Below are positions 22,550 to 31,364 of a DNA stretch of 64,000 bases, piece by piece. The number at the start of each line of letters is the position of its first letter. Within the stretch, counting starts at the first letter, position 1. The translations under genes and the position numbers were made by a program. The stretch is taken from assembly GCF_024218775.1 (NCBI RefSeq), contig NZ_CP100405.1, positions 186,001 to 250,000 of the forward strand. The letters run 5' to 3'. The notes below the pieces were generated by a model that worked only from the letters and a program-made list of their open reading frames with translations, did no database searches and was not told where the DNA came from. This stretch comes from Haloarcula marina. Its GTDB lineage: Archaea; Halobacteriota; Halobacteria; Halobacteriales; Haloarculaceae.

Positions 22550-23470
22550 TCAATTCTTGACGGGCCTGCTCCATTCTTCCGGTGCGGGGTCGTAGTCGTC
22601 GCCAACGAAGAACTCGATCGCGCCCGGGTTACTATCGACCGTCAGTTCGTTCGTTTCGATCATTTCACCGTCGAGGCTGAACTGAACGGGGTCGCCATCG
22701 TGTGTGACGTGGAGGTGTGAGCTCTTGATCCGTGTGAGGTGGCTGGCTCGGCGACGGAGGAGTCTGTCCGCCGCGCCTTTCGAGAGGTAATCGATGGCTG
22801 GTGCATCCTCGATGATGACGGCGTTGACCATCCCGTCTTCCATGTTCGCTTGGCGCATCTGTTCGCCGGGGAACCGACGACCGTTCCCGACGAGCAACAT
22901 CAGGGCTTCGCCAGCCCACGCCGGATCACGCTCTGGTCCCACAGACACCCACAACGAGAGTGGCTCGAAGTCCCGTGTCGTCGAGAGCGTTGTCAGGACA
23001 TATGCCAGGACGCCCAGTCGTCGCTTGAGAGAGCGGGATGTCTTCGCACTCGATTCGGCAGTCAGCCCACCGACACAGGAGTTCAGGAACAGTCTATCGT
23101 TGGCCGTCCCGAGGTCTAGCCGTCGACACTCGCCGGAGTCGATGACCTCGAAGGCGTGGTCGATACCCCGGATCCCGATGTTGTCGGCGAAGTCGTTGCC
23201 GGTACCCGCCGGGAGAACGCCCATGGACACATCGTCGAGCAGGCCAGCGTTCTGGACGCCCTGGACGGTTTTGTTGAGCGTTCCGTCACCGCCACACGCG
23301 ACTACTGTGTCGGCTCGCTGGGCGGCTTGGGCTGCGAGTTCGATGGTATGCTCACCGCCCTGACTGTCGAGGACTTCCCAGCCGCGATTGGCCGCGATTG
23401 TTTTCGCACGCTTGGTTCGTTTGCCGTCGCCGCTGTTGGGATTCCTGACGACGACACGGGTCGGACCCAT
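22550..23470 (-). CDS. Diacylglycerol/lipid kinase family protein
   Basis: 306 aa. The N-terminal DAGK catalytic domain has RNPNSGDGKR at the start, the nucleotide-binding ACGGDGTLN (~residues 58-66) and PAGTGNDFADN. The C-terminal half is the beta-sandwich of the YegS/DgkB type (FLNSCVGGL, LMLLVGNGRRFPGE, VQFSLDGEMIE). It phosphorylates a lipid alcohol at the membrane; in archaea the substrate may be an isoprenoid diether, which is inference. Convergent with htpX and single. Confidence 0.93.
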   Translation of the reverse strand: MGPTRVVVRNPNSGDGKRTKRAKTIAANRGWEVLDSQGGEHTIELAAQAAQRADTVVACGGDGTLNKTVQGVQNAGLLDDVSMGVLPAGTGNDFADNIGIRGIDHAFEVIDSGECRRLDLGTANDRLFLNSCVGGLTAESSAKTSRSLKRRLGVLAYVLTTLSTTRDFEPLSLWVSVGPERDPAWAGEALMLLVGNGRRFPGEQMRQANMEDGMVNAVIIEDAPAIDYLSKGAADRLLRRRASHLTRIKSSHLHVTHDGDPVQFSLDGEMIETNELTVDSNPGAIEFFVGDDYDPAPEEWSRPVKN

Positions 23471-23923
23471 TGATACATACTCTGCACCGGTACTGAAAAC
23501 TGTGCGGGTGGCTGATTCGGGGCCCCGCTAACAGCGGAAACGGTGGTGTGGTATGCTCCCATCGACCCGGTGGTTGGCGTCGACTTCGACGGTGTCGGAT
23601 GGAGGGGGCTTCCTTCCACTGCTACCCGGACCGCACAATTCCTACAGTAGGTCCCCGAAACCCTGACCCAATTCACCAAGAAACGCATCGCACACCGTTA
23701 GTTACCCGAGTGCCGGCGTGAGAACGTTGCTGGCGGCCGTGTTCATATCGTTCATTGTCTTGTGTCGGAGTCGCGTAGTCGGCGGGGCACTGTCTGCGTC
23801 GTCGATCATCTACTTTTGGTTCCACCACGGCGACACCGTCGACAGCAGCGGGCGCCGCGATATCGTAGGCCTGCTGGGAGCAGGGTATGCGGGTCGTCAG
23901 CTTGGGAACGCGTAGCTGTAGTT
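23471..23923. other. Non-coding region between the lipid kinase and the gene fragment
   Basis: GC-rich, with no frame showing a recognisable domain. Short frames on both strands lack start signals. TGTTAGCGGGGCCCCGAATC-type GC-rich stretches on the minus strand are reminiscent of transposase-gene ends but too short to assign. Confidence 0.35.
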
Positions 23924-23983
23924 TCCCTCATCCACGACGGTCCCGCATTCTGGGTCGACGGCGACCGGATGACGACGATGTAA
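23924..23983 (+). pseudogene. Fragment of the GPAFWVD (RecA/RadB-like) family
   Basis: The frame reads SLIHDGPAFWVDGDRMTTM then TAA. The core HDGPAFWVDG corresponds to HEGPAFWVDANG in the 5187-6128 product. Nothing before or after continues the homology, so this is a ~20-residue scrap. Confidence 0.4.
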
Positions 23984-23997
23984 CTCCGCAGACGTCT

Positions 23998-25527
23998 TCA
24001 CTCACCCCGCTCTCGAAGCGCTCTCAATTCGTATCGGTCACCCGATTTCTCGACGTAGACGACATACCCCTCGGCGGCGGCGATGGGGGAGACGATGTCA
24101 CCGGACGAATCCGGCGCAAACTCCCAAAGCGCGTTGCCAGTGGTCGCGTCGAGCGCGGCAACCCCATCGGGATTTCCAGCCGTATAAACCGAACTCTCCG
24201 AGGCGAACGCCTGCATGCCGTACAAGTTTTCGCCGCGCCACTGGATATCTCCGCTCGAGGGATCGACGGCAAAGATACCCTGACGGCCAGACTGAGTACA
24301 GACGAATATCGTCTCGGTACCGACGATGGGTGTCCTGTCGACCCGGTCCACGGGGAGGTCCAGCACCCAGGACTCGGACCCGTCGTCGATATCGAGCGCG
24401 AATAGCGTTCCGCTTCCCTGCCCACCGACGCCGTAGACTGTGCCGTCGTCGACGACCGGATTGGGTGGATTCTCCTGCCCGGCACCGAAGTAAACCCACT
24501 CTTCCTCGCCGGTTTCGGCCGATTGACAGACCAAGCCGTTTCTGGTTGCGGCGACCACTTTGTCCTCTGCGACGGCCACGGCACCGTCGGCAACCCAGCC
24601 GATACCCTTCTGCCAGAGAACGTCGCCAGATTCGGCATCCACAGCCATCACGCCACTTCCTCCACCGATGTAGACCGTCCCGTCGACGACTGTCGGCGAG
24701 AACGCCGCGATCTCGGCCTCCCATTCCACGTCGCCAGTTTCGCGGTCCAGCCGATAGCCGACCGCGCTGTTGCCCGCGCCGAGGTAGACTGCGTCGTCTG
24801 TCACCGCCGGGACCGTCGAAATCGTCGCGTCATCGCTGACGATATCCGGCGCGGCCGCGTCGAATTCCCACTGTAGTTCGCCTGTCTCCAGCGACCGCGC
24901 GTCGAAGTGTCGGTCGTAGGTCCCGTAATAGACCGTTCCGTCGCGGATCGCGACCTGCTGGATGACTCTCCCTACCTCGGCAGTCCACGCTTCCTCGACT
25001 CGAGTCCCACCGACCACGCCCGGATTGCGGCCTGTGTTCGACGGGACTGCGGATTTCATCGCGGCCGCCCCGCCGTCGTTGAACTGACCGAGGACGGTCG
25101 TCGCCCCGTCGCTGACATACTGCACCGAGACAGGTGCAGCGGGCGTGAGGGGCCAATCGAGTCCGTCGGGACCGTCTGTGAGCGTGACCGCCTGACCTGG
25201 CTCGATATCTCCGCTAGACCCCTTTAGCTCCGCCCACGGAAGCGTGGTTCCGTCGACCACTAGCTGGAGATTCGCCGTCGAAAGAGCCGGACCCGTGTCG
25301 TACCGAACCGTCAGTTCCGGTGGTACCGCGCCAATCTCGTACGAAAACGAGAACGCTGATTCGCCCAGTTGCTGAGGCGTTTCGTTGGTACCGCCCGAGG
25401 TGCCAGTCGGTTCGTCTGTTTCCGTGTCCTCGTCCGTCTGATCCGTGGGTTGTGAACCGCGTAGACAGCCCGCAGAGAGGCTCAATACCCCGAGAAGTAG
25501 AGACCGCCGCGTCCGACTGGATAACAT
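23998..25527 (-). CDS. PQQ-like beta-propeller lipoprotein (A)
   Basis: 509 aa from the ATG at 25527 (MLSSRTRRSLLLGVLSLSAG); a longer frame upstream adds an unlikely N-terminus. The lipobox LSAGC gives a membrane anchor, followed by an Asp/Glu/Thr-rich linker. The C-terminal ~330 residues are tandem propeller blades, each with a G-x-V/T-Y-x-G strand and a W-docking repeat (LETGELQWEFDA, RETGDVEWEAEI, AESGDVLWQKGI, AETGEEEWVYFG, PSSGDIQWRGEN, ATTGNALWEFAP). It is extracytoplasmic and resembles BamB/PQQ-binding-like scaffolds; cofactor binding is not evident. Divergent from a second propeller lipoprotein. Confidence 0.88.
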   Translation of the reverse strand: MLSSRTRRSLLLGVLSLSAGCLRGSQPTDQTDEDTETDEPTGTSGGTNETPQQLGESAFSFSYEIGAVPPELTVRYDTGPALSTANLQLVVDGTTLPWAELKGSSGDIEPGQAVTLTDGPDGLDWPLTPAAPVSVQYVSDGATTVLGQFNDGGAAAMKSAVPSNTGRNPGVVGGTRVEEAWTAEVGRVIQQVAIRDGTVYYGTYDRHFDARSLETGELQWEFDAAAPDIVSDDATISTVPAVTDDAVYLGAGNSAVGYRLDRETGDVEWEAEIAAFSPTVVDGTVYIGGGSGVMAVDAESGDVLWQKGIGWVADGAVAVAEDKVVAATRNGLVCQSAETGEEEWVYFGAGQENPPNPVVDDGTVYGVGGQGSGTLFALDIDDGSESWVLDLPVDRVDRTPIVGTETIFVCTQSGRQGIFAVDPSSGDIQWRGENLYGMQAFASESSVYTAGNPDGVAALDATTGNALWEFAPDSSGDIVSPIAAAEGYVVYVEKSGDRYELRALRERGE

Positions 25528-25585
25528 TTGGCAAAGAACTATTAGGTCTGAATAAAATTCTTGCGATATACTGGATTCCATACGA

Positions 25586-26821
25586 ATGAAGGAGCCTCTC
25601 TCTCGTCGAGCAATCCTCGCATCTCTGTGCGGCGCACCCTTCTCTGGCTGTCTCAACTTTCAGGAAGCGGGGCAGCCGAGTTCGACTCAGTCATCCGCGA
25701 CGGAACGGGACCGGGAGACCCGGGAGACCCGGGATCAGTCGACGACACAACAGACGACGGAAGAAGCGACAACTGAACGAGAGACGACGACAAATCAGGT
25801 CGAGTTGAGTGAGATGTGGGCGGCAGACATCTCCTCGCGTCACTTCGCTGTCGGGAGCGACCGGGTGTATGCGGCGCATCCAGACGATTACGTCATCGCG
25901 TTGGACCGCGCGTCCGGCGAGGAGCAATGGCGGTCGCTCGGAAACACTGACTTCGGACACGTCGATGGCTATCTCCCGTCTATCGCTGTGATAGCACCGG
26001 GCTCTGTGACGCACGTCCTAGGGCGGGACAACGACGGCGACGAATACGCCCTCTTCCGGATTGCAGAAACCGGCGACGTCGTGGAACGGCGACCGCTCGA
26101 CCGCGTTCCCATGGGAATGATGATGACCTCGGATGGCCTCATGCTGGACCTCAGCGTCGAGGGAGAACACGAGGTGTCGCGGGAATACAGTACCAGCCAC
26201 TGCGATTACGCCGGCGGTGCCGTCGAATGGCTCGACTCGGATTTACGCGTAACGCAGTCTATCGACAAACCTGACGAGGCCTGTCGGTTCGATTTGCTCG
26301 ACGCCGTTGGCTCGTTCGCCCTCTTCGACGGTGCGTTTATCCGGGGTTTCGACGCCACCACCGGCACACAATGGAAACGCGAACTGTATTCAGACGGCGG
26401 TGTCGTTCAGTCGGACGGCGGCTGCTTCCTGATCACGCTCAACGAGGGTCTCCTCCGGCTGAATCCGGGTGACGGGTCGACTGTCTGGCAGTTCGAACAA
26501 TATGCGGGCGGCAGGGGCATCGCGGCCGGTGACGAAACGGTCTATCTCGCCGGCGCTGGACTGTCGGCGATACGTACAGCGGATGGAACTCGGCGATGGA
26601 GGCAATCAATCAACGGGACTCCCGTCGCAGATCCGGTCGTCACTGCCGACGGCGTCTGGGTCCTCACCGAGCAGGAAATCGTGCTCTTTGACACTGTGAG
26701 CGGAGAACTGTATCACAGGAGTCCGTCGCCGGCGATGGACAGGCACCCACGATTGTTCGCCGACGAGGGCCAAGTGCTGGTCACCAGTACCGCAGGCGCC
26801 AGGGTATTCCAGGTCCAGTAG
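25586..26821 (+). CDS. PQQ-like beta-propeller lipoprotein (B)
   Basis: 411 aa. The N-terminus SRRAILASLCGAPFSGC has a twin Arg and a lipobox-like FSGC, followed by a Thr/Glu-rich linker. Blade motifs: RASGEEQWRSLG, ATTGTQWKRELY, PGDGSTVWQFEQ, ADGTRRWRQSIN and VSGELYHRSPS. It is shorter and more divergent than lipoprotein A, from which it is separated by a 58-base divergent promoter region, so both may be expressed together and interact at the cell surface. Confidence 0.85.
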   Translation: MKEPLSRRAILASLCGAPFSGCLNFQEAGQPSSTQSSATERDRETRETRDQSTTQQTTEEATTERETTTNQVELSEMWAADISSRHFAVGSDRVYAAHPDDYVIALDRASGEEQWRSLGNTDFGHVDGYLPSIAVIAPGSVTHVLGRDNDGDEYALFRIAETGDVVERRPLDRVPMGMMMTSDGLMLDLSVEGEHEVSREYSTSHCDYAGGAVEWLDSDLRVTQSIDKPDEACRFDLLDAVGSFALFDGAFIRGFDATTGTQWKRELYSDGGVVQSDGGCFLITLNEGLLRLNPGDGSTVWQFEQYAGGRGIAAGDETVYLAGAGLSAIRTADGTRRWRQSINGTPVADPVVTADGVWVLTEQEIVLFDTVSGELYHRSPSPAMDRHPRLFADEGQVLVTSTAGARVFQVQ

Positions 26822-26922
26822 CGCTGGCTGTGCGGTACTGTTCCGCCGTGATGCTGAGAGACTGTGCTTTAGGCAGCCCTGCCTGCTTTCAGACATTCCG
26901 CACCTAACTGACCGGCTCGTCC

Positions 26923-28290
26923 GTGAGCCAGACGGACGACGAGAACAACATTTTTCTCACCGGGCGGATACCCGTCGAGTACGCAACTGTGGGACTCTCA
27001 CATCCGCCAACGCAGTCGGGGCTGCCGATTCTCGGTAACACGGTGGCGTTCGCCACCGACCCGTTCGGATTCGTCAGGCAGGCCGTCGAGACGACGGGCG
27101 ACATCTTCCGAATGCGGTTGCTCGGCAAGGATGTGTACGTCCTCGCCCACCCCGACTACGTCGGGTCGGCGCTGCTGGACCGGGACACCTTCGCCAAACT
27201 CGACGATTTCGAGGTGGCGTTCGGCGACGCACTCCTCTCAGCCGAGGGCGAGCAGTGGCAGCGACAACGGCACGCGATGGAGAGCTTTTTCAGCCCGACG
27301 CATATCGGCGAGTACGCCGAGCGGATGGGGGCTGTCACAGCGTCTCGAATCGACAGATGGGACGGCGGACAGACGCTTCACGTCGACGAGGAGATGCGGA
27401 CCATCGCCCTAGCCAACCTCTTCGAAGTAGTGCTGGGACACTCGCCATCGGAGGCGGAACTCGAGGAGTTGGCTGAATCGGCACACGCCCTCAACCTCTG
27501 GTTCAAGCCGACTTCGTGGGTGCTTCCCGACGGCGTCCCGACACCCGCGCGCCGACAGTTCCACCGAGGCAGAGAGGAGCTACGAGACCACGCGCGAAGA
27601 CTCTTGGGTGAAAGCGGTGCAACGCCCGACGACGACAGTTTACTGGACACACTGGCGGCGCTTCGGGACGACCCCGACTCCGAATTCGACGAGGAAGAGG
27701 TGCTCGACCAAGTCGTCGGGATGGTCTTTGCCGGACACGAGACCACCGCGCTCGCGATGACCTACTCCCTCTACCTCCTCGGGTCGAATCCCAGCGCCGC
27801 CGAACGGTTCTACGCGGAGGTTGACGCAACCGTCAACGGTGTCCCTTCACTGGCTGACTTACAGGATATGCCGTATCTCGACCGCCTCGTCGACGAGGCG
27901 CTTCGCCTCTATCCGCCCGTCCACGCGATTCCGCGCGTCACGACGGAGTCCGTCGAAGTTGGCGGGTACACCATCCCCGAGGGCGCACAGGTGTTGCTCT
28001 CGGTGTGGAACATGCACCGCGATTCGCGGTTCTACGACGACCCACTCAGGTTCGACCCGGACCGGTGGGAGACGACCACGCCCCGGGAGAAAGGCCACGC
28101 CTACGTCCCGTTCGGGTCGGGCCAGCGCATCTGTATCGGACGGCATTTCGCCCGGTTAGAGATGAAGGCCGTCCTCACTGCCATCGGTCGCCGCTATCGA
28201 GTGAACGCAGTCGAGGAGGTATCGGTCTCCCCGCAGATGACCTCCCAACCCGCCGGAGCGGTTCCGATCCGAATCACCGAACGCGACTGA
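26923..28290 (+). CDS. Cytochrome P450
   Basis: 455 aa with a GTG start. I-helix motif AGHETTALAM (~residue 270), K-helix ExxR in DEALRLYPP, the PERF-like FDPDRWE and the heme loop FGSGQRICIGRHFA with the Cys ligand at ~residue 404. There is no signal or membrane anchor, so it is a soluble class I-type P450 needing ferredoxin, none of which is adjacent. Haloarchaeal P450s of this group resemble CYP174-like enzymes; substrate unknown, with retinoid/terpenoid oxidation one possibility. Confidence 0.93.
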   Translation: MSQTDDENNIFLTGRIPVEYATVGLSHPPTQSGLPILGNTVAFATDPFGFVRQAVETTGDIFRMRLLGKDVYVLAHPDYVGSALLDRDTFAKLDDFEVAFGDALLSAEGEQWQRQRHAMESFFSPTHIGEYAERMGAVTASRIDRWDGGQTLHVDEEMRTIALANLFEVVLGHSPSEAELEELAESAHALNLWFKPTSWVLPDGVPTPARRQFHRGREELRDHARRLLGESGATPDDDSLLDTLAALRDDPDSEFDEEEVLDQVVGMVFAGHETTALAMTYSLYLLGSNPSAAERFYAEVDATVNGVPSLADLQDMPYLDRLVDEALRLYPPVHAIPRVTTESVEVGGYTIPEGAQVLLSVWNMHRDSRFYDDPLRFDPDRWETTTPREKGHAYVPFGSGQRICIGRHFARLEMKAVLTAIGRRYRVNAVEEVSVSPQMTSQPAGAVPIRITERD

Positions 28291-28558
28291 TGTTAGGTGT
28301 ATTACCCGTGGGCCGAGCTACGACACGGTCACTTGGCCTTTGACTGCCCCGACGGTGAGCAGAGACCAATCACCTCGTCTTGTGGAGACTCTGAATTGCA
28401 ATTGCGAGGATCGTTCATACACTATCTATTTCATTGCCAATAGCAGCAACATGTTTGCCAGCATTAAAGCAAGTATTCATTCACGGCGTCTTTCTAACTA
28501 CTCTTGCAGTCCGTATTTAGAGATAACAGCGCCTGCGTTCGAACGGCCCTGTAAGTTA

Positions 28559-28645
28559 CGCGCGCTGAATGCAGTAGCGCGTCATCAACCTACTCGATTC
28601 ATATCAGTAACGGCATGACCGATACAGGGGGTGAAGTCAGTAGAG
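28559..28645 (+). repeat. Dispersed repeat, type I, copy 7
   Basis: The left end CGCGCGCTGAATGCAGTAGC, the middle CATATCAGTAAC and the right end GCATGACCGATACAGGGGGT follow the consensus with more substitutions than copies 2-6. Confidence 0.65.
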
Positions 28646-29240
28646 ATATGAGTTAGATTTCGACCACATGGAGAGAAACAGTCTGTCCAATCGAGTAGCT
28701 ATACCTCCGTTTGAGCATCTGAATGACTTCTAAACCGCTAAGTCACAGTCCTGCACGTTCTGGACGCTCCCCGGCAGGCCCTATCACAGATTGCAGGGTC
28801 GTGGTCCGCAGATTTGGAAGAGAGCAGGTCAATAACCCGTATTTTCTGCTTCCAATGTGTGATGGGGATCACCGGAACAGTACACCGTAGCGAGCTTATT
28901 TTGTGCGGATAGAGAAGAATTAGAACATGAAGGGTCCCAAGACCGCGATTAGTGTCCCGATGGCCATTAGATCGTTCAACAGCTGAGGAACCGCAACATT
29001 CGAGAAACGGATGTTATACTCCGCAACCTCTCCGATAAGGATTAACCCGATACCAATCACTGAACTTCACTTGATGAGGCACCATGGATGAGATACGTGG
29101 CCGGTTCGAGTGTGACAAGATTTCATTTTCTGTCAGATAATGTGCTCATTTTGGCAATTATCAGAGAATATAATAAAATAGGGTGGCATTAAACCCGTAT
29201 TAATAAAATTTTATCCAGTGTTCGTCCGACCTCCTGAACA
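28646..29240. other. AT-rich intergenic region
   Basis: ~600 bases with no long reading frame apart from the small minus-strand candidate at 28920-29060. The stretch 29130-29225 is strongly AT-rich (GGCATTAAACCCGTATTAAT and similar) and ends near the promoter of the FMN reductase gene. Confidence 0.5.
28920..29060 (-). CDS. Possible small membrane protein (46 aa)
   Basis: From a GTG at 29060 the frame encodes VIGIGLILIGEVAEYNIRFS, a short polar stretch with two Asn-Val/Asn-Asp parts, and LLNDLMAIGTLIAVLGPFMF, i.e. two hydrophobic helices. An in-frame stop precedes the GTG closely, while an ATG in another frame lies ~25 bases further upstream, so a frameshifted longer gene is also possible. 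Confidence 0.35.
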   Translation of the reverse strand: MIGIGLILIGEVAEYNIRFSNVAVPQLLNDLMAIGTLIAVLGPFMF

Positions 29241-29804
29241 ATGGATGAGAAACCATTCGTCGTTGCGATTTGCGGGAGCTTGGGTCAGCGGAGTACGACC
29301 CGGATGGCACTCTCGTACGCGCTCAAAGGTGCCAGTGCTGAGGGTGCCGAGACGGAACTGATCGACCTCCGCAAGTGGGACATCCCGTTGTTTGATCCCG
29401 ATGACAGAGACCGGGGTGACGCAGGAGAGTTGAAACGGACTGCGGAGCGTGCAGATGCAATCATCATGGGGACCCCCGTGTACCACGGGATGATCTCCTC
29501 AGCACTGAAAAACGCCTTCGACTATCTCGGAAAGGATCAGTTCTCGGGGACGACTGTGGGACTGCTGGCTACTGCTGGTGGCGGCTCCTATGCGCATACG
29601 CTCGAACACATGCGGACTGGTATCCGGACAGTGCATGGATGGACCATTCCCCACGAAGTTGGCATTCGGAACGCATCATCAGTTTTCGAAGACGGTGAGA
29701 TCACCGACGCAGATATCGAAAAGCGGATCAGAATTCTTGGAGAAAAGGCTGTCAACTACTCAAACATTCGAGCGAATACGACGCGCCGCGGCCGTACCGA
29801 GTGA
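29241..29804 (+). CDS. NADPH-dependent FMN reductase family protein
   Basis: 187 aa flavodoxin-like fold: the N-terminal phosphate loop CGSLGQRSTTRMAL, the flavin-contact motif GTPVYHGMISSALKNAFDYL and the LLATAGGGSYAH loop. It reduces FMN or quinones with NAD(P)H in the cytoplasm. The ATG at 29241 follows a strongly AT-rich promoter region. It may supply reduced flavin or detoxify quinones; the convergent MATE exporter next to it suggests, weakly, a shared xenobiotic role. Confidence 0.9.
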   Translation: MDEKPFVVAICGSLGQRSTTRMALSYALKGASAEGAETELIDLRKWDIPLFDPDDRDRGDAGELKRTAERADAIIMGTPVYHGMISSALKNAFDYLGKDQFSGTTVGLLATAGGGSYAHTLEHMRTGIRTVHGWTIPHEVGIRNASSVFEDGEITDADIEKRIRILGEKAVNYSNIRANTTRRGRTE

Positions 29805-29841
29805 TAATTCTGCGAGCTGTCCTTGCATTCAGAACTGCCAC

Positions 29842-31275
29842 TCAATCAGTAGGTTCAGCCGAATATTCTGTGTTCGTAATAGCACCTCCTCGCCAAGTGC
29901 CGAGTTTGAACCACCAGACAGCGAACAAAAACGACAGGAATCCACCGGTTGCATAAGCCCACCACAGGCCTTCGACCCCCCAATCGAGTGCCGTAACGGT
30001 GAAGGTAGAACCCGGAATGGTGAACGACCACGCGAACGCCAGGACGAGTGCCACCGGAACACGGAGAATCCACCGTGACAGGAGTGAGAGCATCATTGCC
30101 GCTTTCGTTGTCCCCGCACCGCGGAACGCCCCCTGAATCACCATCACTCCACCAAAGAAGGCCCAGAACGGGGCGATAATCCGGAGGAAAACGATTCCCT
30201 CTGTGATCACTGCAGGGTCGTCGATGAAGAGCCTGATTGCTGCTGCCGGGAAGGTGGTGACGACGCCAGCAATACCGAACAACAGCGCCATCGTTGCGAC
30301 CATCGCTTTCCACGTAACTTCGACCGCGCGCTCCGGCCTGTTCGAACCCAGATTTTGCCCAACACCCGTCGCTGTCGCCTGGCCCACACCACCCGAGATT
30401 GTCCACGTAACGGACATCAACCTGACTCCAACACCGTAGGCAGCAATCGCTGCGACACTGAACTGCGCGACCAGTCCGACCATCACGACGGCGGCGAAAC
30501 TACGCGCCCACCCGTCGATGGTCGCCGGGTATCCGATCGAAACAAGTTGTTTCTGCAGCTCCCAGTCGGGCAGCAACTCACGCGGGTTGAGATTGACGCC
30601 GTACCCGCCACGGAGGAGCAGATAGAGCCCAGCCACAGCAACAAACGCCCGGGACGCGAACGTCGCAATCGCCGCGCCCTGCGTCCCGAGAGCTGGGAAC
30701 GGCCCCCAGCCCAGAATTAGAACTGGGTCGAGTACGACGTTGATGCCTGCAGACAGTACCATCAACCACATCGCCGTCTTCGTATCACCGGCACCTTGCA
30801 GCGAGCCCCGAAACGCGAAAAAGAGGAACGTGAACGGTAAGCTCAGGAAGATGATTTCGATGTACGCCAGCGCCTCGATGTACACCTGACCGCTCGCCCC
30901 GATGGTAGTCAGGATCGATTCCCGGAACAGCAGTCCGAGGGCGCCCAGTACTGTGGCGACAACCGTCGTCAGCAGTGCGGTCTGCGCAACGACTTTATCG
31001 GCCATCGACTGGTTGCCCGCACCGATGTGTTGCGATACCAATGCGATCGTCGCAGCTGTAATTCCCATCGCCGTCGAGATGAACATGAACGAAAGCGGGA
31101 ACATCAGCGAGACGGCTGCGACGGCAGCCCCGCTCACACGGCCCACCCAGAACATATCTGCCAGATTATAGACCGTCTGGAGCAGATTGCCGATTACGAG
31201 TGGCCACGTCAACGTGAACAGTTTCGGGACGATTGAGCCTGTGGTCATGTCCACAGGTGAACTCCGTTGACTCAC
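29842..31275 (-). CDS. MATE-family multidrug/cation antiporter (1)
   Basis: 477 aa, twelve predicted helices, with the usual MATE internal duplication: residues ~15-230 and ~245-450 each start with a PLVIGN/GYPATIDG-type helix. Landmarks are LFTLTWPLVIGNLLQTVYNL, FRGSLQGAGDTKTAMW and the second-half counterpart FRGAGTTKAAMM. It exports drugs or metabolites by Na+ or H+ antiport. Convergent with the FMN reductase and just upstream (same strand) of alpha/beta hydrolase 1's 3' side. Confidence 0.93.
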   Translation of the reverse strand: MSQRSSPVDMTTGSIVPKLFTLTWPLVIGNLLQTVYNLADMFWVGRVSGAAVAAVSLMFPLSFMFISTAMGITAATIALVSQHIGAGNQSMADKVVAQTALLTTVVATVLGALGLLFRESILTTIGASGQVYIEALAYIEIIFLSLPFTFLFFAFRGSLQGAGDTKTAMWLMVLSAGINVVLDPVLILGWGPFPALGTQGAAIATFASRAFVAVAGLYLLLRGGYGVNLNPRELLPDWELQKQLVSIGYPATIDGWARSFAAVVMVGLVAQFSVAAIAAYGVGVRLMSVTWTISGGVGQATATGVGQNLGSNRPERAVEVTWKAMVATMALLFGIAGVVTTFPAAAIRLFIDDPAVITEGIVFLRIIAPFWAFFGGVMVIQGAFRGAGTTKAAMMLSLLSRWILRVPVALVLAFAWSFTIPGSTFTVTALDWGVEGLWWAYATGGFLSFLFAVWWFKLGTWRGGAITNTEYSAEPTD

Positions 31276-31364
31276 GTTCTGGTCCGTGTGGTATAACTGC
31301 GGGTCGGCGGCGATGAAGTGTCGAACACGTCCCTGAGGGCCAGATGTGAGGGTCGGACCACTGC

